A DNA stretch of 64,000 nucleotides from Paralvinella palmiformis (taxonomy: Eukaryota > Annelida > Polychaeta > Terebellida > Alvinellidae), in contig JAODUP010000427.1 of the NCBI GenBank assembly GCA_025642065.1, positions 293,501 through 357,500 on the forward strand. The letters run 5' to 3'. The position numbers and the translations under genes are program-made. Position 1 is the first letter of the stretch. Each line of letters starts with the position of its first letter. The notes below the pieces were generated by a model that was not told the origin of the DNA, made no database searches, and was given only the letters and a program-made list of their open reading frames with translations. This document shows positions 13,596-24,304 of this stretch, one piece after another.

Positions 13596-13702
13596 CATCA
13601 ATGGCTTTTAGGATAATGTGTGTGTGTGTGTGAAGGATAATGCTGTACTTTTTATTCATATCCCGTCACATACATCTGTATTCCTCGTATATGTTTTTCA
13701 GA

Positions 13703-13736
<34 letters not shown>

Positions 13737-13977
13737 AGTATATACAAACTACAAACAAATACAGCTTATTAATAAAATAAATCTCTTTATATTGCACCAC
13801 TCAATAAGTATAACAGCAATATTTCTACGTTTAAAAAACAACTGTGAATCTAAAAATATTAATATTTCTCTATTCTGAATTATCTCCATTTTGTTACCCG
13901 TCTGTTGTCTACTCATTGGAGTTATGTGACCATTCTCTTCCGCTAGTTGTGACTGGACGGTCAACAAATATTGGCCA
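13596..13977. other. Convergent ADCK1/GNAT intergenic, probably overlapping 3' UTRs
   Basis: Contains (TG)n and (CA)n tracts (13617-13632 and 13705-13736). AATAAA for ADCK1 is at 13771 on plus. For the minus-strand gene the nearest AATAAA complement I see is TTTATT at 13651. If both are used the transcripts would overlap by about 120 bases. Confidence 0.45.
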
Positions 13978-15486
13978 TCAAAAGCCGCACACATCCAAAG
14001 CGCTCACTGAATACACTGTCGGCTTGTACTCGTTGGGATTTCCATTGGCATGCATCCTAAAGAGGTCGAATTCCTTCTGGAAACCCAGACCCTCTACGGC
14101 TTCAACGCCCTCTTTGTTCGGCATCCTTTGTGGAAAGAGGAGAAGATCGGCATTGTTAGAAGTCGATTTGGGTACGGACTGATTGAAATAAGGTTAAATA
14201 TAGTGATAGGTGATAGTAATTACATATTATTTAGGGTATTATTATATTACATAGTATTTGTAAAGCGCCGTTGAAAGGCTCTCAGGGCGCCTCCGTGGTC
14301 TAGCGGTAGCGTGTTGGACCACAGATCACTACCATCCGTGTTCGAATCTCGGCGTGGTCGCTCGGCCCATTTAGTCTACCTTGTGCACAGAAGTGGCCGT
14401 AAAAGCTTGAAAGGATCCCGCTAGTTAGGGCGCTTTATTAAATATACATTATTATCATTATCATAATGACATTATATTGCACTGTCATCTCCATCGGAGA
14501 GAGATGCATTATACATCCGAGCCTACCATATGTGGATGGAGATTCGGTCACCGATCACATCCAGACAGAGATGTTGGAGTACGGCCATTGCCGATTGGAC
14601 GTCGTCGCCGTACAACGGTCCAATCAGGTGGCTGTTCGGTTGGCATAACGCCGCTGGGTGTCGCTGTCCAAAAGCCACTATCCGACGGCGGTCGTCCAGA
14701 GCCACGACGGCGGCACTTTCTGGAAGGTCGATCCATTCCCGCAGGAACTCCTTTCTCGGCGGGTAGTCTTCGGAGACGAAATGTTTGTTGTCGAAGGAGA
14801 TTAGCTCGTCGAATGGGACGCTGTTGGCCTGTCGATGACAATAACGCAGCACCCGTTATTGGGTAAATACAAAATATTTGCGATTTGTTTTTAATGGTTA
14901 ACTGCAAACCTTTTCGTCTTGTGCCGAAAAGGATCGCGCTTCGAATACGCACGCGTTTTTTTATACTCACCGGGACGATCTGGCCGTTGTACTCGATTCC
15001 AAAATGCTTCGCCTCTCGGTAGTACCTTCTCGTGAGAAAGGCGTTCACGTAGCCGAACTTGGCGACATTCTTTTCGGCAACCGAGCCCTCCACGGCGTCT
15101 ATACAAAGTCTACCGTTCGCTTCTAGCACGTGGCCGTAAGCCACTTGGTCTCGCATCCTGGTGCCGAATCCCCTGCCACGGTAATCATCGTGGACGTAAT
15201 AATATGAGCCGAAATACGCACCATCACCCCAAGGTATGCGAACGCAGGAAGCCACGACGGTGCCCTCGTATTCTCCGATGTAGAATCCACGCCCCCTGGG
15301 GAATATCCTCAGCGCTACTTCGAGGTCGTATCGGGAGACTGTACCCATGCCGATATACCATTTCTGTACGATTTGGGCATCCGATGGCGTCATAGAGCGG
15401 ACTATGTAGCCGTCTTCGTACGTCTTGAACACTTCCGGTTCCATGTTGTCGTTTTTACCTGTGATCAAATTTGGAAACACGCTCAT
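13978..15486 (-). CDS. GNAT-family N-acetyltransferase, three exons
   Basis: Acyl-CoA-dependent N-acetyltransferase; the substrate cannot be told. Exon 1, 15486-14971, encodes 172 residues with the acetyl-CoA motif RGRGFGTRMRD (about 103-113) after a strand YFGSYYYVHDDY; it ends at a consensus donor CCCG|GTGAGT. Exon 2, 14828-14527, is the start of the C-terminal half (FDELISFD to GPLYGDD to DRISIHI). Exon 3, 14178-13978, supplies GLGFQKEFDLFRMHANG and a stop. The layout fits a tandem double-GNAT of the Acetyltransf_18-containing type. Oddity: exon 2 ends in phase 2 at its best donor, but the clear frame of exon 3 needs phase 0 at the only visible acceptor. So there is an unseen splice choice, an assembly indel, or a recent frameshift. 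The exons are GC-richer than their surroundings. Start chosen as the first ATG; a second is at residue 15. Confidence 0.8.
14222..14465 (+). repeat. CR1-like LINE 3' tail split by a SINE
   Basis: Left part (GGGTATTATTATATTACATA to GCGCCGTTGAAAGG) and right part (CCCGCTAGTTAGGGCGCTTT to ATTATTATCATTATC) join into the same 3' end seen at 59260-59380. A family A SINE sits in the middle. The nest lies in intron 2 of the GNAT gene, antisense to it. Confidence 0.75.
14283..14406 (+). repeat. SINE family A nested in the LINE tail
   Basis: Head GGCGCCTCCGTGGTCTAGCG with A box and B box (GTGTTCGAATCTCGG), then directly the 3' tail, so the middle is deleted. Target-site duplication TTGAAAGGCTC (14271-14281) and TTGAAAGGATC (14407-14417), 10 of 11 identical. 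Confidence 0.85.
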
Positions 15487-15673
15487 ATTTAATATTACGC
15501 CATCAACAAGTTATCATAAACGTTAGACAACCACGGGGACTGTATGCTGGTGTGTTATAGTGACGGGTCTAATCTGTTTGATTAGTGTACGAGAAAATTA
15601 ATATTATTATATGTTGGAATTGATACAAGTACATGTAAGTTTATATGCAAAATGCGTTGCTACACGCGTTGCT

Positions 15674-15680
15674 ACACGCG

Positions 15681-15711
<31 letters not shown>

Positions 15712-15740
15712 AAGTATATATATATATATATATATATATA
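15674..15740. repeat. CG/CA/TA compound microsatellite
   Basis: Runs of CGCGCG, (CA)n and (TA)n in series, upstream of the GNAT start. Confidence 0.9.
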
Positions 15741-15801
15741 CCCTATATATTATAACTGTCAACTAAGCTATTAAGACGAAATAAAATGTAAATAGTTGCT
15801 C

Positions 15802-15936
15802 TTTTACGGCCACTTTTGTGCAGAAGGTAGGCTAAATGGGCCGAGCGACCTCCAAAGTTAATGAGGCGAAGTGAAAGGTGAAACGCCCTTCTGACAGCCC
15901 GGCCGGAATTTGAACCCAGGTGGTAGTGATATATGG
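15802..15936 (-). repeat. SINE family A, head truncated
   Basis: Minus-strand copy with the B-box region (complement of GGAATTTGAACCC) but without the first part of the tRNA head. Confidence 0.75.
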
Positions 15937-16257
15937 CCAAGCAAAAGAATACTTATATTAGAACGTGTTACACCAATAAGAGCATTAATATGTTACAGTT
16001 AATCTGTAAATTCAGGTAATACGTATAATATAACCTGGAAAATAACGTGTTCTGATGTCAGGTGGTACAAGAGTAGAAAACAATCTTCATGAGTAATTTC
16101 ACTATATAGTTGTCTTTAGATATCTTAATAATATACCAGGCTATTTGGACCAACTATACTGTGATGTTTGTAAATACGCTTTCGTTCCGAAATTACATAT
16201 TTGACTGACACCTGTTTACATTGTTATAACTGGGTAATACAAACAGCTTCTGATAAG

Positions 16258-16434
16258 TGACGTCAGGTTTCGGGAGCATCCAGTCTGTATCTGGCTTCAA
16301 AATGGCCGCGTCTGTGTCGATTAACCAGCACTTCAAACCGGACTATTAAATATGTCGTTGGTCGTGTTAATAATTTAATTTGGTGTCATTTGTATGAGTA
16401 TATTTGTATTAGTCCTGAAAATATGAAGTGAAGG
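16258..16434 (+). promoter_or_regulatory. Candidate orphan promoter and first exon
   Basis: A perfect CRE palindrome TGACGTCA (16258-16265) is followed by AAAATGGCCGCG (about 16299), which resembles a YY1/initiator-type motif, in a GC-richer island. A tiny open frame starting at that ATG ends after 15 codons. A good donor AAG|GTGAGC is at about 16434. It could be the start of an unseen plus-strand transcript, or the head of the minus-strand GNAT gene 0.8 kb away. Confidence 0.3.
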
Positions 16435-16560
16435 TGAGCTGTTTTTAACTATTTCAGGTAATATACATACACAAGTCTGCCTAGCCATAAAGATGAAAGT
16501 AATTACGAAGATAAAACGGAAATAGCCCAATATCAATAAAGACTGCTATATGGCAGATGA

Positions 16561-16748
16561 GGGGCGCCTCCGTGATCTACTTGGTAGCGCGTTGGACCAT
16601 AGTACACTACTACCCGAGTTCGAATCTCGGCGTGGTCGTATTTGAAGGGTGTTTCATCTTTGACTTCGCTTCATTACCTTTAGTGGTCTCGGCCCATTTA
16701 GCCTGGCAGGTGCACAAAAGTGGCCGTAAAGGACCAACCATAATCACA
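16561..16748 (+). repeat. SINE family A, full length
   Basis: Head GGCGCCTCCGTGATCTAC, B box GAGTTCGAATCTCGG, body ATTTGAAGGGTGTTTCATC, tail CACAAAAGTGGCCGTAAAG. A good reference copy for the family. Confidence 0.88.
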
Positions 16749-16989
16749 TCGTATGACTGATGAGAGTTTGAAAGTCCGCATACGAGAAATTAAAACATTC
16801 TTGCATTGTAATGTTCTTGGTGTTTAATAATATGACAATTCTGATTGGTTGAAAACATAGAATGTCTAGAATTAGTGTTATCTATCGGTATCATAAAGAT
16901 TTGTATAATTCGGAGTATAATGAAAATAAGCCAAATAATCGCTTTAAATTTGTCCGAATGAGTAGCAGACGATAAATAAATTAATGAGA

Positions 16990-18330
16990 CTGCATGCATT
17001 TTGGTGACTTTTGGTCATAATCTAAAAGCCACCTTTGATTTGAATAAAATTAAGTCTCTGTCATCAGTTCGGGTCTCCTTCACGAGACTGACTTCTGGGC
17101 TTTGTCTAAGGATCATGCACCGGAGCCCGATGTATCGGAAAAGGTTGGAGAGGATCACACAACTAGTCTTCAGGAGACCGCTAACGTGGCTGATAAACTC
17201 AAAATTGATTTACACCGACTAATGTTCAGATCTCGGCATTAAAAAGGCCACGTCCCAAAAGCCTGATTTTCATCTAAATATAACACTATATTAAATCATA
17301 CTTTAAGATGAGCAGCAGGGTATCCTAACGGCCGCGGTAGCGTAGTTGTCCACACATTTCAAGCACGAGAGTTCAAAAGCAGACCTAGTTGTGTGCGATG
17401 GGTATTTCATTATTTAGGACATCGCGGCGTTCACCAAATTATTGGAACCTGATGCTGAGCCATTTGGAAGCCGTTTACATTCAGCGCCTCGGACTGAACC
17501 ACCGACCGTGATGGAGTGCGAGGACACAGTAAAGTGTCTTCTACAGAGAGCGTTGAATGGACGACAACTTTGTCGTATACAAGGCAATACGACGTCAAAA
17601 TAGGAATGCGTTTCGTTATCATAGAAATTGGCATATGATGGAGAGGGTTAACAACCTGGTAACAATCACGAACAAAGATTGGAAGCAATTCTGGAAAAGC
17701 ACTGAAAGGAGGCAGAATGAAAACCAGTCAATATGCCTAATACCTCTGATTTATAACTAAGCAACGCCCGTATTTGTGCAATGATTGGCTTCCGTCGTGC
17801 TTTCAATAACATTCATAGAAATGATTTCTGGTATAAAGCTGTACTGTTGGGTCCCAGATGTATATGACCAGGTCAGGTCAAAGCAGGACATTAACTCTTG
17901 TCCGGGACAAGTGGTTTTGCATGCAAGACAAGTAGATCGTCCCAAGTACTTGCCCGACAGGACAAGCAAACTGAAGCATATCGAAAACGACTGTTTATTC
18001 GTCATTTCTTGACATTTCAATTTACGTGTCATTTTCCCCAGATCACCGTCCGGAAGTTTGCTAAAAGATTGAAACCAACTGCACATGTCGAATGCGTGGG
18101 CCAATCACAGCATGCGTTATCAATGTCTGCGGTTGTTTAACCAGCGTAAAGTTGTTCGTGGTTGGCTCGTTAATGTCACCTGGTCACGGAAGTTTCAGTC
18201 TATGTGCTTGTGTTTACATCCGCTTTGCCCCCACGTGCTTGTTTTTCACAAATAAATATACAACAAACAAAAACATCATTCTTTATTCAACGCTGCTAAT
18301 AAATTGTAACTTCATGTAATTCGGTGATGT
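16990..18330. other. Unassigned stretch with an isolated open frame and GGACAAGT motifs
   Basis: A frame at 17054-17239 (62 codons, hydrophilic, containing EPDVSEKVGEDHTTSLQETA) lies after a plausible acceptor, but I cannot assign it. At 17895-17965 several GGACAAGT-type motifs occur, repeated in a different arrangement at 18348-18415, possibly the ends of an old DNA element. Nothing else is supported. Confidence 0.25.
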
Positions 18331-18473
18331 TGTGGAGGTTTGTTGGGACAAGTAAATTTCAGATGGGACAAGTAAATTTTGGTAGCCCTTGTCCTACAGG
18401 ACAAGTGGATCTCAAGAGTAAGTGTCATGCCCTGCAGGTGTTGCGCCAGGTACGTCGAGCAAGGTGGTGTAGA

Positions 18474-18625
18474 TTTTACCCAATGGTACAAGGTTTACAA
18501 CAAGGTGTCATTTTATCACCTGTGGTCTAATTCGCATTTTATGTTAATGATTTACCAGACGAGATATTTGTTACATCCAGCTCTGGTAACTCCGTGTGCT
18601 GGTCTCATAAAACAAATAGCAGTTT
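18474..18625 (+). pseudogene. Non-LTR retrotransposon reverse transcriptase scrap
   Basis: One frame reads VQGLQQGVILSPVV, a stop, then FAFYVNDLPDEIFV. This is the RT region with the GLQQG-x-LSP and YVNDLPDEI motifs. It is short, with an internal stop and no continuation, so it is a dead fragment. Confidence 0.7.
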
Positions 18626-18998
18626 GCTTAATTAAATTCCATATAAATCTAACTTTGTCGGCAACTACATTTTGCCAAATTTCCAGTAACCGTTCACTTG
18701 AATTGACTCCCACGATCTAGGAGTCAATAAGCCTGAAGCATGATTACGTCAAAAGGTTAGTTTTTGGCATGATTATAACGGATCCGGAACATTGACGTTT
18801 AAGGTTAAAATGGTGGGATTATCACGGTATTATCGCTCAGCGGACCCCCTATAAACCCCACAATGCAAAGCGCGCCTGGTTTGTTTTGGTTTTTGACGTC
18901 ATCATGCAATGGGTCTATTGTGCTGAACAATCCAGATAAACGTACAGTCTGCTCAGAGACTTCGCAACACGCCGAGCACATTTCATAACTGTAAATCT

Positions 18999-19182
18999 TG
19001 CTGTTTTACGGCCACCTTTGTGCACAAGGTAGGCTAAACGAGCCGAGCGACCCCCAAAGGAAATGGAGCGAATTGAAAGATGAAACACCTTTCTGACATA
19101 GCCCGGTCGGGGTTTGAATCCGGGTGCTATGGATCTGTGTCCAACCGCGCCACCAGTTAGGCCACGATGATGGAGGCGCCCC
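18999..19182 (-). repeat. SINE family A
   Basis: Minus-strand copy from the complement of GATGGAGGCGCC to the complement of TGTTTTACGGCCACC. Confidence 0.85.
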
Positions 19183-19381
19183 TTTCATAACTGTGTTGGG
19201 AACCGACATCGATAAACAATATCAAACATCAATAATCTGCCGTTGGAACAATATACTGCGGCAGTTATAAGACCTCAAAACGGGGGGAGGGGGGGGGGGG
19301 TGTTATACCAAGAGAATACCCGGAGATTAGAGAATATGTAAATATTATAATGTCAATGATACTGACAGGGGATGAGGGGTG

Positions 19382-19745
19382 AGCTCCAGTGGCCTAGCGG
19401 TTAAGCACCCGGCACTTGGTGCCATGGGTCGCAGGTTCGATCCAAGCAAGAGGTCGAAACTTTTCCAGGGATTAATTACTCGGCTCATCACATCACCACG
19501 TAAACTGGCGCTGCCGTCTCCACTGAATTATTAAAAATAAATGAGGACGTTAAAGACCCCCTGAGGACGTAAGCACTTTGGCAGTGACCACCCTCAGGGT
19601 GTTTCGGCTCCATCTTTCCGTACTGCTCCCCTGTGAGTGGTGGCGGGGGAGGAGGTTTCTCAACCACTCCAACATAGAGGCTGTGCCGAATAAGTGACAG
19701 CCTGGGGATTCTCCCCGAAAAACAAAGTAAGCAAACAAGGGATTT
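19382..19745 (+). repeat. tRNA-derived SINE, family C, long
   Basis: Head GAGCTCCAGTGGCCTAGCG and GTCGCAGGTTCGATCC (A- and B-box-like), then a body of about 280 bases with CCTGAGGACGTAAGC and GGCTCCATCTTTCCGTACTG, ending near AACAAAGTAAGC. Other copies are at 23098 (+) and 42205 (-). Confidence 0.85.
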
Positions 19746-20206
19746 TGTACTAAAATGTACCCTCCTTGACGAACTTCGAACACCATATATTCCTCATATA
19801 TAGCATCTGGTCGAACATAATCCAGTTCATTGATTGCTAGTTTGTGGTGACAATATTAATATCGCTAAATTGGCGAAATGTACCTATTTAGAACAACAAT
19901 ATTACATCATAATATTGCGACACCACAGATCTATGGCGATGACCTCGGCTTCGTTCTGGGTTCGAACAGCTCCACAAATCATCCGGTCAAAGCTCGGACT
20001 GGTTCCGGTACCGGAAGTTGTAGCATGATCACGGTGAAAAGGTTAGATCTTTCACGGATGCTCGGCGTGCCAGTCATCGTAACAGCTGGACTTTTGAACA
20101 GGCCACAAACTTGCATTGTGTATGCCAGGCCTAGCCGCGTACTTCTAACCCACTTTGACATTATAATTGGTGGGGTTAGGCGGCCAATGACCATGTAATT
20201 AGGCGG

Positions 20207-20223
20207 CCAATGACCATATAAAG
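20207..20223 (+). promoter_or_regulatory. CCAAT plus TATAAAG motif (copy 1)
   Basis: CCAAT at 20207-20211 and TATAAAG at 20217-20223. The spacing is much closer than usual for a working pair, so a promoter role is doubtful. It is preserved in copy 2 at 23902-23917. Confidence 0.2.
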
Positions 20224-20475
20224 AGGCGAGATTTTCTGCGGGGCTGTCCTGTTAGTATGGACTGGGCGCATCCTGTTTCCTCATACTAGACACATACCGG
20301 CTTCGCACTTTTTGTTTGATCCAACGCATTTATTCATCAATTTGATCGCTTTCCACCGTGGCAAATTTGAACTACTATAGGAATTTTGAGTAAATCTCGT
20401 TTTTATATAATATGGCCATTTACACAAATAATCCACTTCCGATGTATCGAAGACGATGATGATGATGATGATGAT

Positions 20476-20606
20476 TGATGTTTACAGCCACTTTTATGCA
20501 TATAGCAAGCTAAATGGGCCGAGCGATCTCCAAAGGTGATGAAGCGAAGTCAAGGATGAAACACCCTTCAGATATACCCACGCGCTACCAGTTACACCAC
20601 GGAGCC
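20476..20606 (-). repeat. SINE family A with internal deletion (copy 1)
   Basis: Minus strand. The tail and body are present, but the B-box segment is lost between the body and the head. The same deletion is in the copy at 24174, showing that both descend from one insertion. Confidence 0.8.
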
Positions 20607-21130
20607 GCTCCGATGTGTCGAAGAAAACGGGAAAAGTCGTATCCTGCCAAAACACTTCCAACTCTCAGATCACCAAATAGCAGCATCGATTATCAGAAAA
20701 TCAACATTTCGACCACACATCATCAACATCATCGTCATCCCACTTCTTCCGAAAGACCCGCTATAGACGTCACCGCTAACAATAACGTCACAACGTCAAC
20801 AACATAAATCACCACCAGGTGGCTCTGACCAATACACGACAGTCGCGGCATGGGCAGCTATCCCAAATTCTAATAACAACAACAACAACAACGAACTCAT
20901 CAGACCCGTCAAAGTGGGTTAAAATTACACGACCTACATCATCCCCTCATAGTAGAGGCAGCCCCGAATGACTGAAGCAAGATAGCAGTACAGCACGATG
21001 GGTAATTAATAACTGGACTAGAACGAAATATCGCCTCAATACTGAGTAAATACTACGGTTTACTCATGCGTTTACGTTCATCACTTAAATGCTGATTCAT
21101 CGGGGCGCGTGTCTGTGTGTGTGTGCGCGC

Positions 21131-21148
21131 GTATGCGCGCGCGCATAC
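21131..21148. other. Perfect 18-bp alternating purine-pyrimidine palindrome (copy 1)
   Basis: GTATGCGCGCGCGCATAC within about 70 bases of TG/CG repeats, a classical Z-DNA or cruciform former. The same palindrome is at 24829-24846. Confidence 0.9.
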
Positions 21149-21539
21149 GTGCCTACGTGTGTGTGTGTAACCCGTCACGCTTACCTTCTATTGTAAGACC
21201 GGTTCCCTATAGCAGTGTGTGTATACAGCTGCGGGTCTCCTACAGTCAATAACAGTCCCGTACTCGACCGCCGACTGACTACCTGCCACACACACACACA
21301 CACACACATTCCGGCCGTCCAACAAAACTGTTCAGATTTTATCTCGACATAAACACAGCCACCATTAACTATACGTACAACCAGCCGCCTGACGGTAAAC
21401 CAAGGCTAATAGAACACACCAGTATGGTTTAGGCCTTGAGCCTCAGTGTTTTGAGCTAAATAGGTATTTACTACGAGATGCCAAATCCATGTGTGTCTGG
21501 TGTGTGTGTGTGTCAACGAGTGCCCTAGAAAGATAAGGC

Positions 21540-21962
21540 TTCATAAGATTCTGTATACGTGGCATCCTTGATGCGGAAAGCGTGATGCGGTATCCGGCAT
21601 GCGATTTGTGTGATTCCATATGAACGTGCGTTACGATGCGTTTTCAGTCTGTCATGCTAAAAATATGGCAATACAACAGAAATACAGATAACAAAAAAAA
21701 ACAACAGCAGGTTTGTGTAGAGGGGGGGTGGGGGGTCTGTTACTGTTACTGACGTCATATTTGGGTTTCCCGGTCCGGTTTTAATTTTTTGCCTACGAAT
21801 AACTACATGGAGCGATTCAGTTTGCCGCATCCGCATCGATACGCAGCCGCAGGACAAATCGCATGCCGCATCCGGACATATGGAATCGTGCTCGTCTGTT
21901 TACATGCTGTTCCATTTTTGCCGTATCCGGATGCCGCATACCGCATATATAGAATCTCAGCT
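21540..21962. mobile_element. Candidate MITE (copy 1 of duplication)
   Basis: The left end AAGGCTTCATAAGATTCTGT pairs approximately with the right end ATATAGAATCTCAGCTT. Subterminal GATGCGG/CCGCATC motifs face each other. Related to the element at 10098. Confidence 0.55.
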
Positions 21963-22486
21963 TAAGGTACCCGTACTCAGAGGAAGCTGTTATTGCGTTA
22001 ACGCTCAGCAGCTGTGGCCATGGCCCTTCCGGAAATCAATTTCGGGGTTCAAGGGGAAGCGATCATTTTCTCTATGAAGAAGCTATTACTTCTCTGGCCG
22101 GCCGGAGAGAACTAACATTCGGCTTAGTTCGGCTTGTTTTCCGGCTATTCCCCTCGGATCGATTGATTTCCATTCCGAATTAAACCTAATCGCTTCTCCT
22201 TATCTGTCATCATCGCCTGTCACTGTGTCTAGTCAGAAGATGATTTTCATCTCCGTGAAAACGACATCAGTTCTAAAATTTGCTTACAAGCCTGACTTAA
22301 TTCAAATAGGCCTGTATGTATTTAATGTGAAAACTCTCATAATCGAATTATACTGTCCATTAATTATCAAATAGATCGAAAGAAGAGGCCTTTAGTTCAG
22401 TATTTTTTATATATGGCTGCTTTAACACTAAAGTAGGATGGAGAAACAACACAAAACTTTCAATTATCAGGCGACCCAGTCATGCC

Positions 22487-22491
<5 letters not shown>

Positions 22492-22554
<63 letters not shown>

Positions 22555-23020
22555 TTTAGGGTACATAGTAAGAGGCAACAGGCACAGAGCATCAACATAT
22601 CTAAACATCCTTCGAAACCTACCTCCATAAATCTAAATACAACTATACATACATTAATCTAAAAATAAAATGTTCCATACCTCCACATATTGATAGATGT
22701 GTGCGTATACCTAAGCATGTGTCTGGTCTACTCATCAGCCTGTGGGAACCAGCTAATTCGCTTTTCGTACGCGACAAATATGTCACGCCCACAGGAAAGC
22801 GGCTACATGCAGGCTACGTACAAAAAGCGGAAGCACGTAAAAAACATACCATTTGATACCACAGCTCGCAACAAACAACACGTGCGTGTGGTTCAATGGT
22901 GACTTGCTACATACATATCATAAACTATTTTGACACCACAGTTTACATTCAACAGTAATTTTCTGTGGTCCAAAAGAAACCTGTATATAAAGCATTTCGA
23001 CACCTCAGATGTTGACCTCG
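22492..23020 (+). repeat. Modular microsatellite repeat: (TC)(TA)(TG) plus arm 1
   Basis: The compound microsatellite at 22492-22553 passes into arm 1: TTTTAGGGTACATAGTAAGA, GGCAACAGGCACAGAGCATC, later CGACAAATATGTCACGCCCA, ending near GACACCTCAGATGTTGACCT. Other arm 1 copies are at 27200, 54760, 56715 and, inverted, 63230. It forms the junction between the two tandem copies. Confidence 0.85.
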
Positions 23021-23097
23021 TTATACCAAGAGAATATCCGGAGATTAGAGAATATGTAAATATTATAATGTCAATGATACTGACAGGGGATGAGGGG

Positions 23098-23463
23098 TGA
23101 GCTCCAGTGGCCTAGCGGTTAAGCACCCGGCACTTGGTGCCATGGGTCGCAGGTTCGATTCAAGCAAGAGGTCGAAACTTTTCCAGGGATTAATTACTCG
23201 GCTCATCACATCACCACGTAAACTGGCGCTGCCGTCTCCACTGAATTATTAAAAATAAATGAGGACGTTAAAGACCCCCTGAGGACGTAAGCACTTTGGC
23301 AGTGACCACCCTCAGGGTGTTTCGGCTCCATCTTTCCGTACTGCTCCCCTGTGAGTGGTGGCGGGGGAGGAGGTTTCTCAACCACTCCAACATAGAGGCT
23401 GTGCCGAATAAGTGACAGCCTGGGGATTCTCCCCGAAAAACAAAGTAAGCAAACAAGGGATTT
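23098..23463 (+). repeat. SINE family C (copy 2)
   Basis: Almost identical to 19382-19745, inherited through the tandem duplication rather than inserted separately. Confidence 0.85.
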
Positions 23464-24173
23464 TGTACTAAAATGTACCCTCCTTGACGAACTTCGAACA
23501 CCATATATTCCTCATATATAGCGTCTGGTCGAACATAATCCAGTTCATTGATTGTTAGTTTGTGGTGACAATATTAATATCGCTAAATTGGCGAAATGTA
23601 CCTATTTAGAACAACAATACTACATCATAATATTGCGACACCACATATCTATGGCGATGACCTCGGCTTCGTTCTGGGTTCGAACAGCTCCACAAATCAT
23701 CCGGTCAAAGCTCGAACTGGTTCCGGTACCGGAAGTTGTAGCATGATCACGGTGAAAAGGTTAGATCTTTCACGGATGCTCGGCGTGCCAGTCATCGTAA
23801 CAGCTGGACTTTTGAACAGGCCACAAACTTGCATTGTGTACGCCAGGCCTAGCCGCGTACTTCTAACCCACTTTGACATTATAATTGGTGGGGTTAGGCG
23901 GCCAATGACCATATAAAGAGGCGAGATTTTCCGCGGGGCTGTCCTGTTAGTATGGACTGGGTGCATCCTGTTTCCTCATACTAGACACATACCGGCTTCG
24001 CACTTTTTGTTTGATCCAACGCATTTATTTATCAATTTGATCGCTTTCCACCGTGGCAAATTTGAACTACTATAGGAATGTTGAGTAAATCTCGTTTTTA
24101 TATAATATGGCCATTTACACAAATAATCCACTTCCGATGTATCGAAGACGATGATGATGATGATGATGATGAT

Positions 24174-24304
24174 TGATGTTTACAGCCACTTTTATGCATA
24201 TAGCAAGCTAAATGGGCCGAGCGATCTCCAAAGGTGATGAAGCGAAGTCAAGGACGAAACACCCTTCAGATATACCCACGCGCTACCAGTTACACCACGG
24301 AGCC
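24174..24304 (-). repeat. SINE family A with internal deletion (copy 2)
   Basis: Same deletion as the copy at 20476. Confidence 0.8.

Larger units (their letters stand above)
19303..22480. repeat. Tandem segmental duplication, copy 1
   Basis: Near-identical to 23021-25980 in the same orientation, at an offset of 3718 bases over the first part. Shared landmarks: a family C SINE, a CCAAT/TATA motif pair, a family A SINE, (AAC)n, a Z-DNA-like palindrome and a MITE. Copy 1 carries a 20-base internal duplication (TAGGCGGCCAATGACCATGT region) and stretches absent from copy 2. Parts also resemble the extended right flank of the modular repeats at 55.2 and 57.2 kb, so the block is probably itself repeat-derived. 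Confidence 0.9.

Noticed and set aside
14548..14970. Continuous 312-codon frame through the GNAT intron
   Set aside because: The part after residue 172 is read through a consensus donor and then out of frame with the conserved second exon, so it is not the real C terminus.
17557..17760. 67-codon basic frame with a faint LINE linker look
   Set aside because: No neighbouring RT or endonuclease motif in frame; similarity too weak to call.
19550..19786. 78-codon minus frame, identical at 23268-23504
   Set aside because: Lies inside the family C SINE; also found shifted in the copy at 42.2 kb with frame breaks.
20514..20807. 97-codon frame repeated at 24212-24505
   Set aside because: Its first third is SINE sequence read through; conservation between copies is explained by the recent tandem duplication and no domain is recognisable.
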